Counted from the first letter of the stretch, positions 43,470-54,546 are shown. The stretch: DNA of 64,000 bases from Halichoerus grypus (GCF_964656455.1 NC_135720.1:108822696-108886695), one strand, 5' to 3'. Program-made: numbers and translations. The notes: generated from the letters alone by a model not told the origin.

Positions 43470-44625
43470 CAGAACTCTCCTTTCCCACTAGAGGACAATG
43501 GCAGACACACCCTACTTTGGTTCTTGGCTTCCCCTTAAGTGCTTTCTCCTGAAGGTCCATAGTAGAAACAACAACTACAAAAGTATAATTAAAAACAAAG
43601 CAAAACCTCCAAAATTCTTAGCCAAGATGCATTGATGAACAGTTCCCTAAATATTGTGAGCCCTGCAAGGGTCTCTCTTTGGATGGTGTTCCCTAATATT
43701 CCAGAAGCAAATTCACAACTTCTGGTCTTTACCTCAAATTTTCCCTCTGGAGCCTGGAGAATACTTAGAAACGCTGTTTAAATAAGAGAAGGTGCTCCCA
43801 ACAGTCTGTCAAAAATGTTCTGATCTGCCAAGTCGAAGTTCTAGAAACTGTGAGTCTGTGCAAAGATCACTATCTGCCTGCCGTCAGTATGCTCTTTCCT
43901 GAGACCCAGTGAGAAAAATCAGCAGCAGCAGCAGAAAGCAAACAAACCTGCCTGGTGTCCTGGGATTTGGGAATTTTAGGAGGATCAGATGGTATTTTGG
44001 TTTTCCAGAAAAGAAGAGCTATTGGTCATGCCAGCTATACAACTTGAGGATTCAGATGGAAATGCAAAAAGACACACAGAGAGAGATTCGAGACCCCCCA
44101 CCAAACCCCAAATGACTTCTCTCCAGCTTGTGAATGCCAGAGATGCTCACCTTTTGAGAGACTTGCTTTCCCAACATGGTCTTAACTGCTCACAGAATGT
44201 GTCCTGTCTTGGGAGTGATGAAACAATGACTTCCAGAAGGCAGGGAGCCCAGAAATTCCCAAGGGCACAAGGGGAAGGCTCTCAAAAGCCAAAAAACATC
44301 GGTACCAACTGTTGGTTCTTTGGACCAGTTATACCACATCCCGAGAGCTGGCCCTACAACCACTTCCTCCCCAGGCCTTTCTTCCCACCGCTGACCAGAT
44401 ACCTGGCCAGCAAGCAGAAGCTCAGCCACGACAGATGTCTGATGGGGAAGGAAACCAGGTTCATTGAGCCAGGCCCAGTATACGGCTTATCTCATAGGGA
44501 CCCAACATATCTACCCTTTGGGACACACATACAACGTGAGCCTCGTCCCCATTTCCCATTAGAAACTGGAGGTTCACAAAGGCCAGACCATTTGGTAGCA
44601 ATCGAGCAGGACTAGGTCTCTCTCT
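43470..44625. other. Intron 1 stretch without recognisable feature
   Basis: Unique DNA. It includes an AGCAGCAGCAGCAG run near 43922. A 208-codon plus-strand frame (43989-44615) has no recognisable domain. Confidence 0.35.
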
Positions 44626-44629
44626 TACC

Positions 44630-44775
44630 GCATTCTGCGCGAGAGGGGCTGGGACCACTGCATGCGGTGCTCAGGCTGTGACTGCGAAGGGTGCGCGCAC
44701 CTGTGAGAGAATGCGCAGGCTGGACACTCAGCACCCACACCGGGCGCACCTGTGCCCCTGCAACGCCCAGAGGCC
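44630..44775. promoter_or_regulatory. Small CpG cluster with NRF1-like half-sites
   Basis: About eleven CpGs lie within roughly 145 bp, against a CpG-poor background. TGCGCGAG, GTGCGCGCAC, ATGCGCAGG and GGGCGCACC resemble GCGCA half-sites bound by NRF1. It is too short for a formal CpG island, and function is only inferred. Confidence 0.35.
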
Positions 44776-44779
44776 CAAG

Positions 44780-45765
44780 GCCAAATCCACCTGCCCAATG
44801 AGACCCATGTCAGGGAACGGCGTTGGTGGAGCCCCAGCACCTCGTGGCACCACACAGAGGTTGTGGACAGGGGAGAGGTGAGCCAGCTGCTTCTACAGCA
44901 ATAGGTCTACTTTCCCTGCTGAGGAACACCACTCTTTAACTTCACATCAAGGCTCTGCATGGGTAAGCAGCATCCCTGACCAGAACTTCCCCTTGGCAGG
45001 TCAGCCACCTGGGCTCCACCTGAAGCCATGCCCAGGTCACCTCTCGCCACTGTCCCCCCACTAGCCAGGCAGTTGGAATAACTTGGTTCTAGAGAACCCA
45101 CTTCTTCACTCTCTTGGATCTTCCTCTCCGATTCTCACCCAGCCCAGCTGGCCTCAGTCCATAGTCCAGCCATTCAGACAATGCCCCGGAAGGGAAAGAA
45201 GGAGCAGAGATTTGTGTCTGGGCCCTGCCTGGAGCTGGCTCCCCATGACACAACTTCTGTGGCACCTTCTCTCATGGGCAAGACACCAGTGGGTCCTCTC
45301 TGGCTCACAAGTTCCCCTCTTTCAGCTCATCCTGCCTACAGGAGCTGGGAGGCCTCTCCCGCATGCTGATGTGAACCCTATCTCCTGAATCTGCAAAACC
45401 ATCTCTGTCAGGGATTTGGGGCTTGTTTTCTTAATTAACTGAAAATGCTAACATGGGAGCCCAGGCGCTGGCAGGGGCCTGGCCTTCAGCGGCTGCTAGA
45501 GAAAATTCTTGCTTTGAAATCTGGATCTCTCCCGTCTCCCCTCATGCCCCGCACAGGATGTCAAAACAAACTGGGACACCCGATCGTGGGGCACAGGGAG
45601 TGGGCAGGCTCAGGTTTCAGGGCCAGTGACGGATTTAGCTACAGGCAGCTTCATTGTCCTACTCATGAGGAGATCTTGATTTCCCAAAATGGCTCAGCTA
45701 AACCCCAAAAAAGCCACCTGCTGTGGCAGGGACTCTCTGGGGGGAAAAGGAGAGGTCCTGGGGTT
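44780..45765. other. Intron 1 stretch without recognisable feature
   Basis: GC-rich unique DNA. The many overlapping open frames are attributed to composition. Confidence 0.35.
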
Positions 45766-45769
45766 TATG

Positions 45770-46290
45770 CCAATGCGGTTTCCTGAGTGCCTAGTGCCTG
45801 GCAGGCCTGGCGGTGGGGCTGGGGGAGATGGCCAAATCCTACTGATTCCTGCCCTTGAAGAGATAAGCCAGGAACAAATTACTGAAGTGTGGCACATGGA
45901 GGGTCACTCCCAAGGCAAGCACAAAGTGACAGGGTCACAGAGGAGGAACTCAGCGTGTTGGAGAGGGCTGAGGGGTGGAGGGTCATGGTAGGACACAAAG
46001 AGAAACACCTGATCTGCAGAAGGACTCGACATCTCAGGAGTAGATAGGCTGCATGAGTGGGAGGAGGAGGAAGAGGAGGGCATTCCAGGTGGAGGGGACT
46101 GTGGAGGCAAAGGCTGGAGGCATAAAGACAGAGCATGTTTGAGGAAGGGCAGGCAGGGCAGTGTGGCTGGAGAGTGCAGCTTCTGGGGGCTTTGAAAAGA
46201 CTCTATGCAGAAGATGCACCTGGCAATGCAGAACACAGTGGGCCCGTCATGTGAAGGGGTCCAGCAGGCCATGGGGAACTAGCAAATGTT
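45770..46290 (+). repeat. Recurrent ancient repeat, copy H
   Basis: It has CTGAGTGCCTAGTGCCTGGC, GGGCATTCCAGGTGGAGGGG, CTGTGGAGGCAAAGGCTGGA, GGCAGTGTGGCTGGAGAGTG and GTGAAGGGGTCCAGCAGGCC. The middle block (46078-46180) is close to the other copies. Confidence 0.45.
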
Positions 46291-46314
46291 TTTCAGCAGA
46301 AGCTACCTCTATCC

Positions 46315-46492
46315 GGGTCAGGGATGGCCCAATCTGGCCCACTCCCAGTGTCACTGGCAAACCCCCATTCATTTACATATTTTCTGGGGCTGCTTTGGTG
46401 CCAGAGTGAAGTAATGACAACAGAGACCATGGGGCCCCCAAAGCCAAAATATCTACTCTTGGGACCCTCACAGAAAACATTTGATGGCTCCT
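46315..46492 (+). mobile_element. Old hAT-type DNA transposon fragment, second copy
   Basis: It is the same family as at 21737. It reads GGGTCAGGGATGGCCCAATC, CATTCATTTACATATTTTCT, ACAACAGAGACCATGGGGCC, CCAAAATATCTACTCTTGGG and ACAGAAAACATTTGATGG. Confidence 0.6.
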
Positions 46493-46494
46493 AA

Positions 46495-47730
46495 TGCAGA
46501 AGATGACAGGGCAGAGAGGTCTGGAGAGAAGAAGACCAGATGACTGCCCAGGATCCAAGTGAGGGACAATAACCAGAGAGTGAAGATACACAGGGGCATG
46601 ACTCAAAAGTAGGTGTGACCACAAGCTACCTCATGGCCAGACCCAAAATCTCAGCAGCAGGAGGAAGAGGAGATGGAAGAAGAAGAGGAGGTCTGGGTCC
46701 TGGGTCTCTTGTCTCCAGCCCCCAGCACTGGTGGGATGTGTGATCCTCACAGGGGGCTCGTTACCCAGCCCTATCCAAAAGCCGAGGGACCAAGCCAGCA
46801 CGGTATGCCTGCAAGTCACAGGGATGCTGCTTCAGCCTTCTCACCTAACAGCTGGACCCTGGGAAACTCTAGAAAGATCCGAGAAGACCCCTCTCTGAGA
46901 GGAGACCACATGGTGTCCCCGGGAGACCCCACACTCACCCTTCCTAGTCTTAGCACAACTTGTCCCATCTGCCAAGGCTGAGAGAGGAGCTTCCTTGTGC
47001 TGCAGGTCAGAGACACTGTGTCGGAAGTGGGGGTCCCAGTTCCTAATTCAGGGTCTTTCCTCTTTCCTGACTTGCGTGCTCCTCTCTGAGTCTCTGTCCT
47101 GGGTCCACCCCGCTCCTGCATGGATTAGCACCCCTCTTCCGCTCTGCCGCAGCTGAGCCCAGCTCGCTCTGCCCCAAGGCGGGGGGATGTCTGACCCATC
47201 TCCCCCTGGTCACCCTGACCGCACCTCTCCCTTCTTGCACTAGATCAATGGAGCCTTTCTTTATCTCTGGCACTTTGGGCTTTCCAAGCTCATGATGCGG
47301 AGCCCAGCTTCAGAAACAAAGCAGTAAAAGTTAAACACTATCATTTTAGGAAACTGCTTGGTGCCAACTTGCACAGAAACATAAACTCAGGACTAAAATC
47401 GCAGAGGCCAGTAGTAGGTTATGTGATAGACATTCAGATGATGCAGAATGAATGCATTCAGTTTTTAGACTACCTTAAAATGAAAACAAAATATAACATT
47501 TCTTGAGCAAAAGAAGTTTCTCAAGTGGAGTTCTCAACACACTCCCCTCAAGGGTCTCTGGACCCATCTGAAAGACTCTGCAGGGGTGGAGGACCCAGGC
47601 TGTGCAGCTGGGTCGGCCGGGGCCTTCCCCAGTCTTATGCTCATCCATGTCTTTGGTGCCCACCAGAAGAGTTGGCAAACAGAGGCCAACAGCTCAACTT
47701 TGCTGAACAAACGCACGAAGGAATGATTGA
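46495..47730. other. Intron 1 stretch without recognisable feature
   Basis: A purine-rich part lies near 46655-46700 (GGAGGAAGAGGAGATGGAAG). No exon was recognised. Confidence 0.35.
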
Positions 47731-47734
47731 ACGA

Positions 47735-47840
47735 AGACGTTCACGTCCTGGTTCCACAATCTACCAGCCCTGTGTCCTCAGGCAAGGCCTTGCACCTCTC
47801 TGAGCCTTTGTTTCTTCATTTGTAAAAATCCCTCCAATTA
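47735..47840 (-). mobile_element. MIR, reverse, left part of a split copy
   Basis: The plus strand has CTGTGTCCTCAGGCAAGGCC, CACCTCTCTGAGCCTTTGTT and TCTTCATTTGTAAAAATCCC. It stops at the Tigger1 end at 47841, and the rest resumes at 48292. Confidence 0.75.
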
Positions 47841-48289
47841 CAGGCACACCTCAAAGATACTGACGGTTGGGTCCCAGACCACTGCAACAAAGCAAATACT
47901 GCAATACAGCGAGTCAAGCAGGTTCTGTGGCTTCCCAGTGCCTACAAAAGCTATGGTTTGCACTATGCTGTAGTCCATTAAGTGTACAATAACGTTATGT
48001 CTAAAAGAACAATGTACATACCTTAAATAAAAAATATTTTATTGCTAAAAACAGCCACCCATCCTCTGAGCTTTCAGCGAGTCATAATCACTATTCGCAG
48101 GTCACCATAACAAATATAGTAATAAAAGTTTGAAGTATTGTGCCAATTAAATGTGAATTCTTTTTAAATGTGACACAGAGACAGGGAGTGAGCAAATGCT
48201 GTTGGAGAAACGGCGCCAATCGATCTGCCCCGCACAGGGTTGTCACAAACCGCAATTATCCACGAAGCGCAATACAATGAGGTAGGCTT
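47841..48289 (+). mobile_element. Tigger1 DNA transposon, internally deleted
   Basis: The left terminus is CAGGCACACCTCAAAGATAC and the interior has CCCAGACCACTGCAACAAAG, AGTCCATTAAGTGTACAATA and ATTTTATTGCTAAAAACAGC. The right end returns to GAAGCGCAATACAATGAGGT and GGCTTA. This matches Tigger1 (TcMar-Tigger). TA lies on both sides, as expected. No transposase frame is present. Confidence 0.9.
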
Positions 48290-48291
48290 AT

Positions 48292-48420
48292 ATTCATGAC
48301 TCAAAAAATACTGCACGAGCCATCTCATGATGGTGCTCATAAAGCCCTTGGCACAGTGACGGGCACACTCAAGACCGAGAATAAATGGCAACTGTTACTG
48401 TTACTTTTCAAAGACAGCTT
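48292..48420 (-). mobile_element. MIR, reverse, right part of a split copy
   Basis: The plus strand has ATAAAGCCCTTGGCACAGTG, ACGGGCACACTCAAGACC and GAGAATAAATGGCAACTGTT, continuing the MIR that begins at 47735. Confidence 0.7.
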
Positions 48421-48424
48421 TAAT

Positions 48425-50035
48425 CCCACATTCAAAACCTCTTTCCTGATCCTCACACCCTCCTGACTCCAATAAACCCCTAGCTAGAGCCTGGCACAAG
48501 TGGGGGCACAGGAAAGAGCTGTTGGAGCAGAATCCAGCAGAGAGCTTCTCTGATCCAGAACTCATGGTCTTGGGTAAGCACAGGAGCGAAGCTTGCTACT
48601 ACATCCTACCTCCTCCGTGGGAAGCCACCCGTGGGCCCAGAGCCCAGCCCTTCAAACTGTACCTGGCATTCAAGGCCAGGGAGCTCACCTGTGCCCAGGC
48701 AGGGACTGGCTGGTCATTTGGCTCTGCAGAGGTGGGGTGCAAGCTCAGACCCATTCTGCCCACTGCACAGACCTCTCTCCCCATTGATTCTCACATTGAG
48801 CACAGGGCATCATGAGCCTCCCCCCAGGATGGCATTCCCAGGCTCCAGAACAACAGGCCTCCATTCTTCCCTGCCCTTGGCAGACCTGTGTCCTCCCACT
48901 ACAGCACTGCCTATTGTTGCTCATGACAGCTGCCCCAGTCCAAGGGGCCAACACAGACCTCTTTGGGGCCTGGAGAACAAGCCCAGAGCCTGGTGTGTCC
49001 CCTCAACCCCAGGAGGAAGAAGAATTGGCTTGAGTCCCCTGCTGAGACAGAATCCCAGGGTCACTCACTTCACCCTCAGGCCGCAAGTGTCATTTGGCCT
49101 CGGGCATCTTTGCAAACAGCCTCCACTGGCCACACTTTGTTTTCCCCAAATAAGAGAGAAATCGGACATCAGCCCCTCCCTGATCTTCACCATTTCTCGC
49201 CCCCCCCACCCCCATTCCCGTCGCCCCTGCCAACCACCAGGCTCCAGATACTTCCAGATGTCAACCCTCAGCTCCCTGACTCAAGGGTGACAAGCAGTGG
49301 GAGGAGGAGGCAGAGGCTATCCCCAATCCAAAACTCACTACCCACTGGGATTCCCAGCCCCACTTCTGTCTCCTCCTTCCCTCATTTTCCCATCAGATTC
49401 CATGCAGCAAGAATCGCCAAACTCAAACCCAAATCTGTAACCCGCAGAAAGGAGGAGGATGCAACGTGGGTTTCTTTCACTTATCAAGTTTATCCAGCTA
49501 GTTTCCAACTTTCTTTTTAGGGATCCTGAGCTCAGTCCTTAAGAATGATCCTTGTATGTCCCAGAGCCAGGGCTGGGGGGTGGGAGGCAGGGGCCACGAT
49601 GGGGGCTGATGACAGGGAGTCCTTCCTCCGGCATGGATTCCTGGGAGATGTGCACTTGATTCAAAGCAGTCCCCCTTCTCCAGAGGGTCCAGCACTCAAT
49701 TCCAGCCCAGGAGGGTCCCAGCTGCAGCCCAGCAAGGCACCCAGCAGGGGAGGCAGGGCCCCATAGTGTGTGGCTGCCTTTCTTAAAGGGACAGCCTGCC
49801 CAGAGAGCCCGTGGGGAAAAGCTCGACAGGAAGTAGTGAGCAAGGATGAGCCAGCTTCCTCCAGGGAAAAGCTGTGAACAAGCACTGGGATCCTGGCTCG
49901 GTGCTTGCCTAATCCTGAGGACTTGACAGGGTTGTCCCCTCTCAGATTTGTGTGACACTTACATAGAAAGACCCTTCTCCAGAGGAAGGTTCCCCACATG
50001 TGGCCCCTTCCTCAGGGCTGAACTGACCCATAGGA
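48425..50035. other. Intron 1 stretch without recognisable feature
   Basis: GC-rich unique DNA with a C run near 49200. A 219-codon frame (48631-49290) and others are attributed to composition. Confidence 0.35.
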
Positions 50036-50039
50036 TAGG

Positions 50040-50290
50040 ACAATAACCAATAACAACTATTAGTCACTTACTATGTGCAAGGCAGTTTCCTAAGTGCTTT
50101 GCCCAAACGAACTCTGGTCCCCAAATTTGAGGATGTAGGTATTGTTATTGTTTAGGATGTTAGGATTTCTCCCATTTTATAGATGAGGAAACTGTAGAGA
50201 GACTAAATTGCTGAGATCTCACAGGGAATGAATGGAAACATTAGGATCTGAACAGAATTGGTTCTACTAGCACTCAACCACCAAGCTTTC
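50040..50290 (+). mobile_element. MIR SINE, nearly full length
   Basis: It reads CAACTATTAGTCACTTACTA, TGTGCAAGGCAGTTTCCTAA, CATTTTATAGATGAGGAAAC and TGAATGGAAACATTAGGATC. Confidence 0.88.
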
Positions 50291-50299
50291 TCTAGAAGG

Positions 50300-50865
50300 A
50301 TGATGGGAGCATCATGATAGCAATCAATCGCAGGTGGGACACTTGCCAGAGTCAGGTTCATGCCATAGAAAAGGCAACATGCAAGATAAGGTGCCTGCCC
50401 CCTAAATGCTCGCTGGAAGGAATTACCCAAATAGTAACACCAGACTTGTCTGGAGGGCGGCATCACTGTGCTTTTCCTTATCTTTATAGATTTCTTTATT
50501 TTCCACACTTTCCTTTAATAAAGAGAAAAAAAATAATAAAGATCCCACTTCGTATCTCCTGCTCAAATATTTCAAATGACCAAGACTAGAGCAGGACAAT
50601 TTAAGTGCTCGCCATAGATTCTAGGAGGAAGGGAAGCAGCGAAATTAACAGGTCGGTGCGGTGCAGCAATGCTGTGAGTAAATCTATAGAAGTTCAGTTT
50701 TGCCCATTATAAATCTATAGGCTGATTTTTGATCAAATAAAAGCAACCGCTTCTTTTTTCAGCTAAAACTAAAATAAAAAGTGTTTTAAACTTGGTAATT
50801 TCCAAAACTCAGTTAAGAGCCAATGCCTCATATGTAATTCCAGAACTTTCCTAATTTGATCACCA
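50300..50865. other. Intron 1 stretch without recognisable feature
   Basis: AT-rich unique DNA. It includes AAATCTATAG twice (50690 and 50712). No exon was seen. Confidence 0.35.
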
Positions 50866-50869
50866 CCCT

Positions 50870-51245
50870 CCTCAGCAGCTTCCCCTCACTTTGTCCCACC
50901 CCCCCCACCCAGCAGCCAGGCCAGTCTTCCAGGGCTTTCTCTAAGCCTACCCAGCACCCTGACACCTGCTCAGGCAATGCCTTCTGCCTGGCACTTCCTT
51001 TTCTTCCCATAAAATCTTTGACATCCTTCAAGACCCAGCTTACTTGTCACTGCTCCCATGGAGGCTGCCGCCCCCACCCCAAGCAGAATTAATTGCTTCT
51101 TTCTCTGAGCTCCCACAAGCTTTGCTCATCTGGAACATGCTATTAGAGCTGGTACCACACTGTATTCTAATTAAGTTAGTGTCTTGCTCACTTTTCTATC
51201 CCCAGCACCTAGCACCAAAATATTCATGGAATAAAGGCAATACAT
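50870..51245 (+). mobile_element. LINE-2 3' region
   Basis: It has CAGGCAATGCCTTCTGCCTG, CATCCTTCAAGACCCAGCTT, TCCCCAGCACCTAGCACCAA and GGAATAAAGGCAATACATGA, the order of the L2 3' end. Confidence 0.7.
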
Positions 51246-51345
51246 GATAATAATAATAACAAGACTGTCTGAAGAGCACGTATAGCTTTCCAGGTACTTC
51301 CTCCAACACTATCTCATTTGAGCTTCAAAACAGTTCGTTGGGATG
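51246..51345 (+). mobile_element. MIR fragment
   Basis: TAATAATAATAACAAGACTG is followed by TTCCAGGTACTTCCTCCAAC and ATCTCATTTGAGCTTCAAAA, the first part of MIR. Confidence 0.5.
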
Positions 51346-51349
51346 GGAA

Positions 51350-52370
51350 GGAAGGAAGCGAGTAGTGCCTGGGGTCCTTGAAACTCTGCCTTGTGGAGGT
51401 TAGGTTTGCCCAGATGGCCTTGAAGGGCTGGCCTGGCTCTTCAACCTCACTTTCAGCTAAGCCAGACCATTCCCATCTCCTGCCCCTTCTCTCCCCATGC
51501 TTACTGGTACTCCATCCCAACATCTCCGTGCCCCAATCTCCCCCATCAGCCAGGCAGGGGGACACCAGAGGGCCAGTGGGCCTGGAGATGATGCTCCCCA
51601 GCTGGTGTGCGGCATGCACGCTCTCTGGATGAGTGAATGTAGCATGACCAGGGCACTAATGAGGCCATAGCTTCTAGTGAGAACCCAGAATGATCTTGCC
51701 ACTTTTATGGAAGAAAACTCTGTCATGCAGCCCTGCCTATACCCAACCAGGCAGCCAGTCCACAAACTGGCTTTGGAATCACTGGGAGAGGGTGTGGACT
51801 GAAGGTGCACAGAGTGTTAGAGCCAGAAGGCAACTTAGAGATTTCATTGCCCAACCCCCCTCCAGACAACCAGGAAAATCGGGCACAGACTGGGGAGGGA
51901 CTTGTCAGAGGCAGAGAGAGAGAGAGATGGTGGCAAAGTGAGGGCTGGCACTTGAGCCCTTTCGATCCAACCAAGGAAAACCCAACTTTGTACTAAAAGG
52001 AAGCCACAAAGGCCAAATTATTTTGCAGGACGCCCTTCAAGTACACAACATACAAATGGTATTTGAATGCAATACCACACACAGAAAACACTTAATGAAG
52101 GAAAAACAGAGGAAAGTGATCAGTAACAATCTTAAAATTTAGTACCCCTAGAGGCAAGGCCATGTCTTAACCCACCCATCTCCTTAACCTCTCCTATGAA
52201 CAAAGGTCGAAGTCTAAAACTATTTCTGGGTTGACTTTAGCAGAATGCATTGGAGTGAGGATAAAGTGAAGTGATAACTTTCTTTTTATTCTCAAGTTAC
52301 ATTATTTACATTTGTGATAGTTATTGGTACTTAGTCAAATATCACTGGTCCCCACCCCTCACTCCAGGCA
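51350..52370. other. Intron 1 stretch, unassigned
   Basis: A weak repeat-like patch at about 51830-51940 (GAGCCAGAAGGCAACTTAGA, then GCAGAGAGAGAGAGAGATGG) was not assigned. No exon was recognised. Confidence 0.35.
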
Positions 52371-52461
52371 TGAAATAGATTGTACTTCCTGGCCACTTGT
52401 GTTTGAGTGCAGTCATGTATGTAATTCTGGTCCATGAGTTGTGAATAGAAGCTGAGTGCCC

Positions 52462-52905
52462 TGATGGTTAATTGTATGTGTCAACTTGGTTAGGCCAGAG
52501 TACCAGATACTTGGTCAAAGTTGATTTCACCATGAAGAGAAACACTGAAGTCAATAGACTTTGGGTAAAACAGATTACCATCCATAATGTGGGTGGGCGG
52601 CATCTAATCATTTGAAGGTCCTAAAGAAAAGACTGGCATCCCCAAGGAAGAGGAAATTCTCTCTCCAGACTGACTTTGAACTAGAGCTGCAACATCTACT
52701 CTTCTCTGGGTCTCCAACCTGCAAGGCTGACCTGCAGATTTTGGACATGCCAGCCCCCACAATCAAGTGAGCCAATTCCTTAAAATAAGTCTAGTAGATA
52801 GGTAAGTAAGATAGGTAGATAGACAGACAGATAGATAGATAGATTGATGGATGTAGAGATATATACATCTTTTTGCTTCTGCTTCTCTAGAGAACAATAA
52901 GTCAC
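52462..52905 (+). mobile_element. LTR-like repeat nested inside the previous one
   Basis: It begins TGATGGTTAATTGTATGTGT and contains CAACTTGGTTAGGCCAGAGT, AATGTGGGTGGGCGGCATCT and GTGAGCCAATTCCTTAAAAT. It ends TTCTGCTTCTCTAGAGAACA. This is a well-known dispersed mammalian repeat of LTR-like form; I cannot name the subfamily safely. Confidence 0.5.
52797..52850 (+). repeat. (GATA)n-type tetranucleotide repeat
   Basis: AGATAGGTAGATAGACAGAC is followed by AGATAGATAGATAGATTGAT. It is a short imperfect GATA array inside the nested repeat, at the place where other copies carry TCTATATC or CACACA runs. Confidence 0.8.
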
Positions 52906-53144
52906 TAATTCGTGGTCTAAAACATTGAATCGGCAGGACACAACCCCCTTTCTCGTTGGCACAACAATCACCAACATTTAAGGAGGTGCCTGTTCTGCCC
53001 ACCTGGGTTCCTGAGTGACTATAATACGTAGAGGTCTGTGTTGACCCACTACAAACAATAGCATGAGTAAGAAATAAACCTCTTGTTTTAAGTCACTGAA
53101 ATTTGGGGACTATGTGTTACCACAGCATAATTTAACTTATACTG

Positions 53145-53850
53145 ACATAAGCACTGGCTGTTTGTCTTAGATTTGAGGTGCTGGAGTGGGAGGAAAGACA
53201 TCCAAAAAAGTACTGGAACCATAAAAGGGTTCCATTTGATCTTGGCTGGCCACTGAGTCCCAGACATACGGCCCCTCCCCAGCTACACAGCTTCCCTCAC
53301 AGTCTATGTTGGGATCCTGGGACATCTTAACGCACAATCCAAACACAGTTGTGTAAATGCATCAAAGGTACAATCTCAGTGGTGAAAGAAACTTCCCTAG
53401 AAAATGTTCAGAGTTCCGCTGAGGAATCTGACCCTGGGCCTGGAATGGGAAATTCTCCAAAGAACAAAACTTTCCACTACGGCAACAAGAATGTTAAACA
53501 TGATTTATAAAAAAAAATCTTTTCTCAGTAAGAAAAATGAGACCATGAGTATTTATAAGCCAAAACCCAAAGGCCATTCCCTGGTTCCTGTGAGGTTTCC
53601 TGCTGTATGGGAAGAGTCAGGCGCATGAGAGAAGGTATTAGAAGGGAGCGGGATGTCCTCGGCTCGAATGCAGATGGGTTAATTGTGGGCCCTTTGAGGA
53701 AAGCTATCACAGAGTGCTGGTGGTTTTCTTTAGGGTGACCCAGAGGCTCCTGGGACTCTGCATCTTCCCTCTCAATGGATAAACCCAGTCTCCTAACCTT
53801 AAATACGCTACAGAGATGAACTCTGGGACACAGTAAAATACAATAGACCT
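53145..53850. other. Intron 1 stretch without recognisable feature
   Basis: Apparently unique DNA; short open frames only. Confidence 0.35.
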
Positions 53851-54062
53851 GGGGCGCCAGGGCGGCTCAGTTGGTTAAGCTTCTGACTTGATTTTGGCTC
53901 AGGTCCTGATCTCAGGGTCCTGGGATCAAGCCCTGCATTGGGCTCCCTGCTCAGTGGGTAGTCTGCTTCCCCTCTCTCTCTCCCTCTGCCCCACCCCCTG
54001 GTCTTTCTCTCTCTGTCAAATTAATTAATTAATTAATAGATTAATAAATTAACCTAAAAAAA
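53851..54062 (+). mobile_element. Can-SINE
   Basis: It opens GGGGCGCCAGGGCGGCTCAG and ends with ATTAATTAATTAATTAATAG and AACCTAAAAAAATA. A diverged duplication, AATACAATAGACCT on the left and GATATAACAGACCT on the right, flanks it. It forms an inverted pair with the SINE at 54358. Confidence 0.93.
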
Positions 54063-54109
54063 TAAAAGATATAACAGACCTAAACTATTACAGGAAGACT
54101 TTAGCTTAG

Positions 54110-54311
54110 GCTAGTCGTTCTCAATAGGGACAGTTCCCAGTGACATTTGGCAATGTCGGGAGACCTTTTTGGTTGTCAGGACTAGGCAATACTATTGGCA
54201 TCAAATGGGTAGAGGCCAGCAATGCTGCTAAATATCTTATGACACACAGGACAGCCCCTCACCCCCAACAAAGAATTATTTAGGCTAGTATGAAGGTTGA
54301 GAAACCCTGGC
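54110..54311 (+). mobile_element. MER20 hAT DNA transposon
   Basis: It shows TCGTTCTCAATAGGGACAGT, GACATTTGGCAATGTCGGGA, GGTAGAGGCCAGCAATGCTG and ACACAGGACAGCCCCTCACC, with AGGTTGAGAAACCCTGGCTG at the end. This is a near-complete MER20. MER20 copies have served as enhancers in other mammals (known for uterine genes); no such role is shown here. Confidence 0.9.
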
Positions 54312-54357
54312 TGAGATTAAGTCCCTAGTTATTCGGTTGTGAAGGTTTATTTTCTTA

Positions 54358-54546
54358 TTTTTTTAAAGATTTTACTTATTTATTTGAGAGAGAGAGATAG
54401 GGAGAGAAAGCACAAGTGGGGGGTGGGTAGAGGGAGAAGCAGACTCCCCACTGAGCAGGGAGCCCCTGGGGCTCGATCCCAGGACCCTGGGATCATGACC
54501 TGAGCCAAAGGCAGATGCTTAACCGACTGAGCCATCCAGGCACCCC
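54358..54546 (-). mobile_element. Can-SINE, reverse
   Basis: The plus strand runs from a T run through AGATTTTACTTATTTATTTG, GAGAAGCAGACTCCCCACTG and GATCATGACCTGAGCC to GAGCCATCCAGGCACCCC. It is a full Can-SINE in the DAAM2 sense direction. Confidence 0.94.

Larger units (their letters stand above)
52375..53140 (+). mobile_element. Old LTR-like repeat, interrupted by another repeat
   Basis: The outer parts (about 52375-52461 and 52906-53140) read CCTGGCCACTTGTGTTTGAG, GAATTCTGGTCCATGAG-like text and finally GTAAGAAATAAACCTCTTGT, TTTAAGTCACTGAAATTTGG. This is a common tail of an ancient mammalian repeat. The family name is not certain. Confidence 0.4.

Noticed and set aside
43989..44615. 208-codon plus-strand open frame
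   Set aside because: No recognisable domain, no splice or promoter context; treated as chance.
48631..49290. 219-codon plus-strand open frame
   Set aside because: GC-rich chance frame, overlapped by several other frames, with no recognisable protein family.
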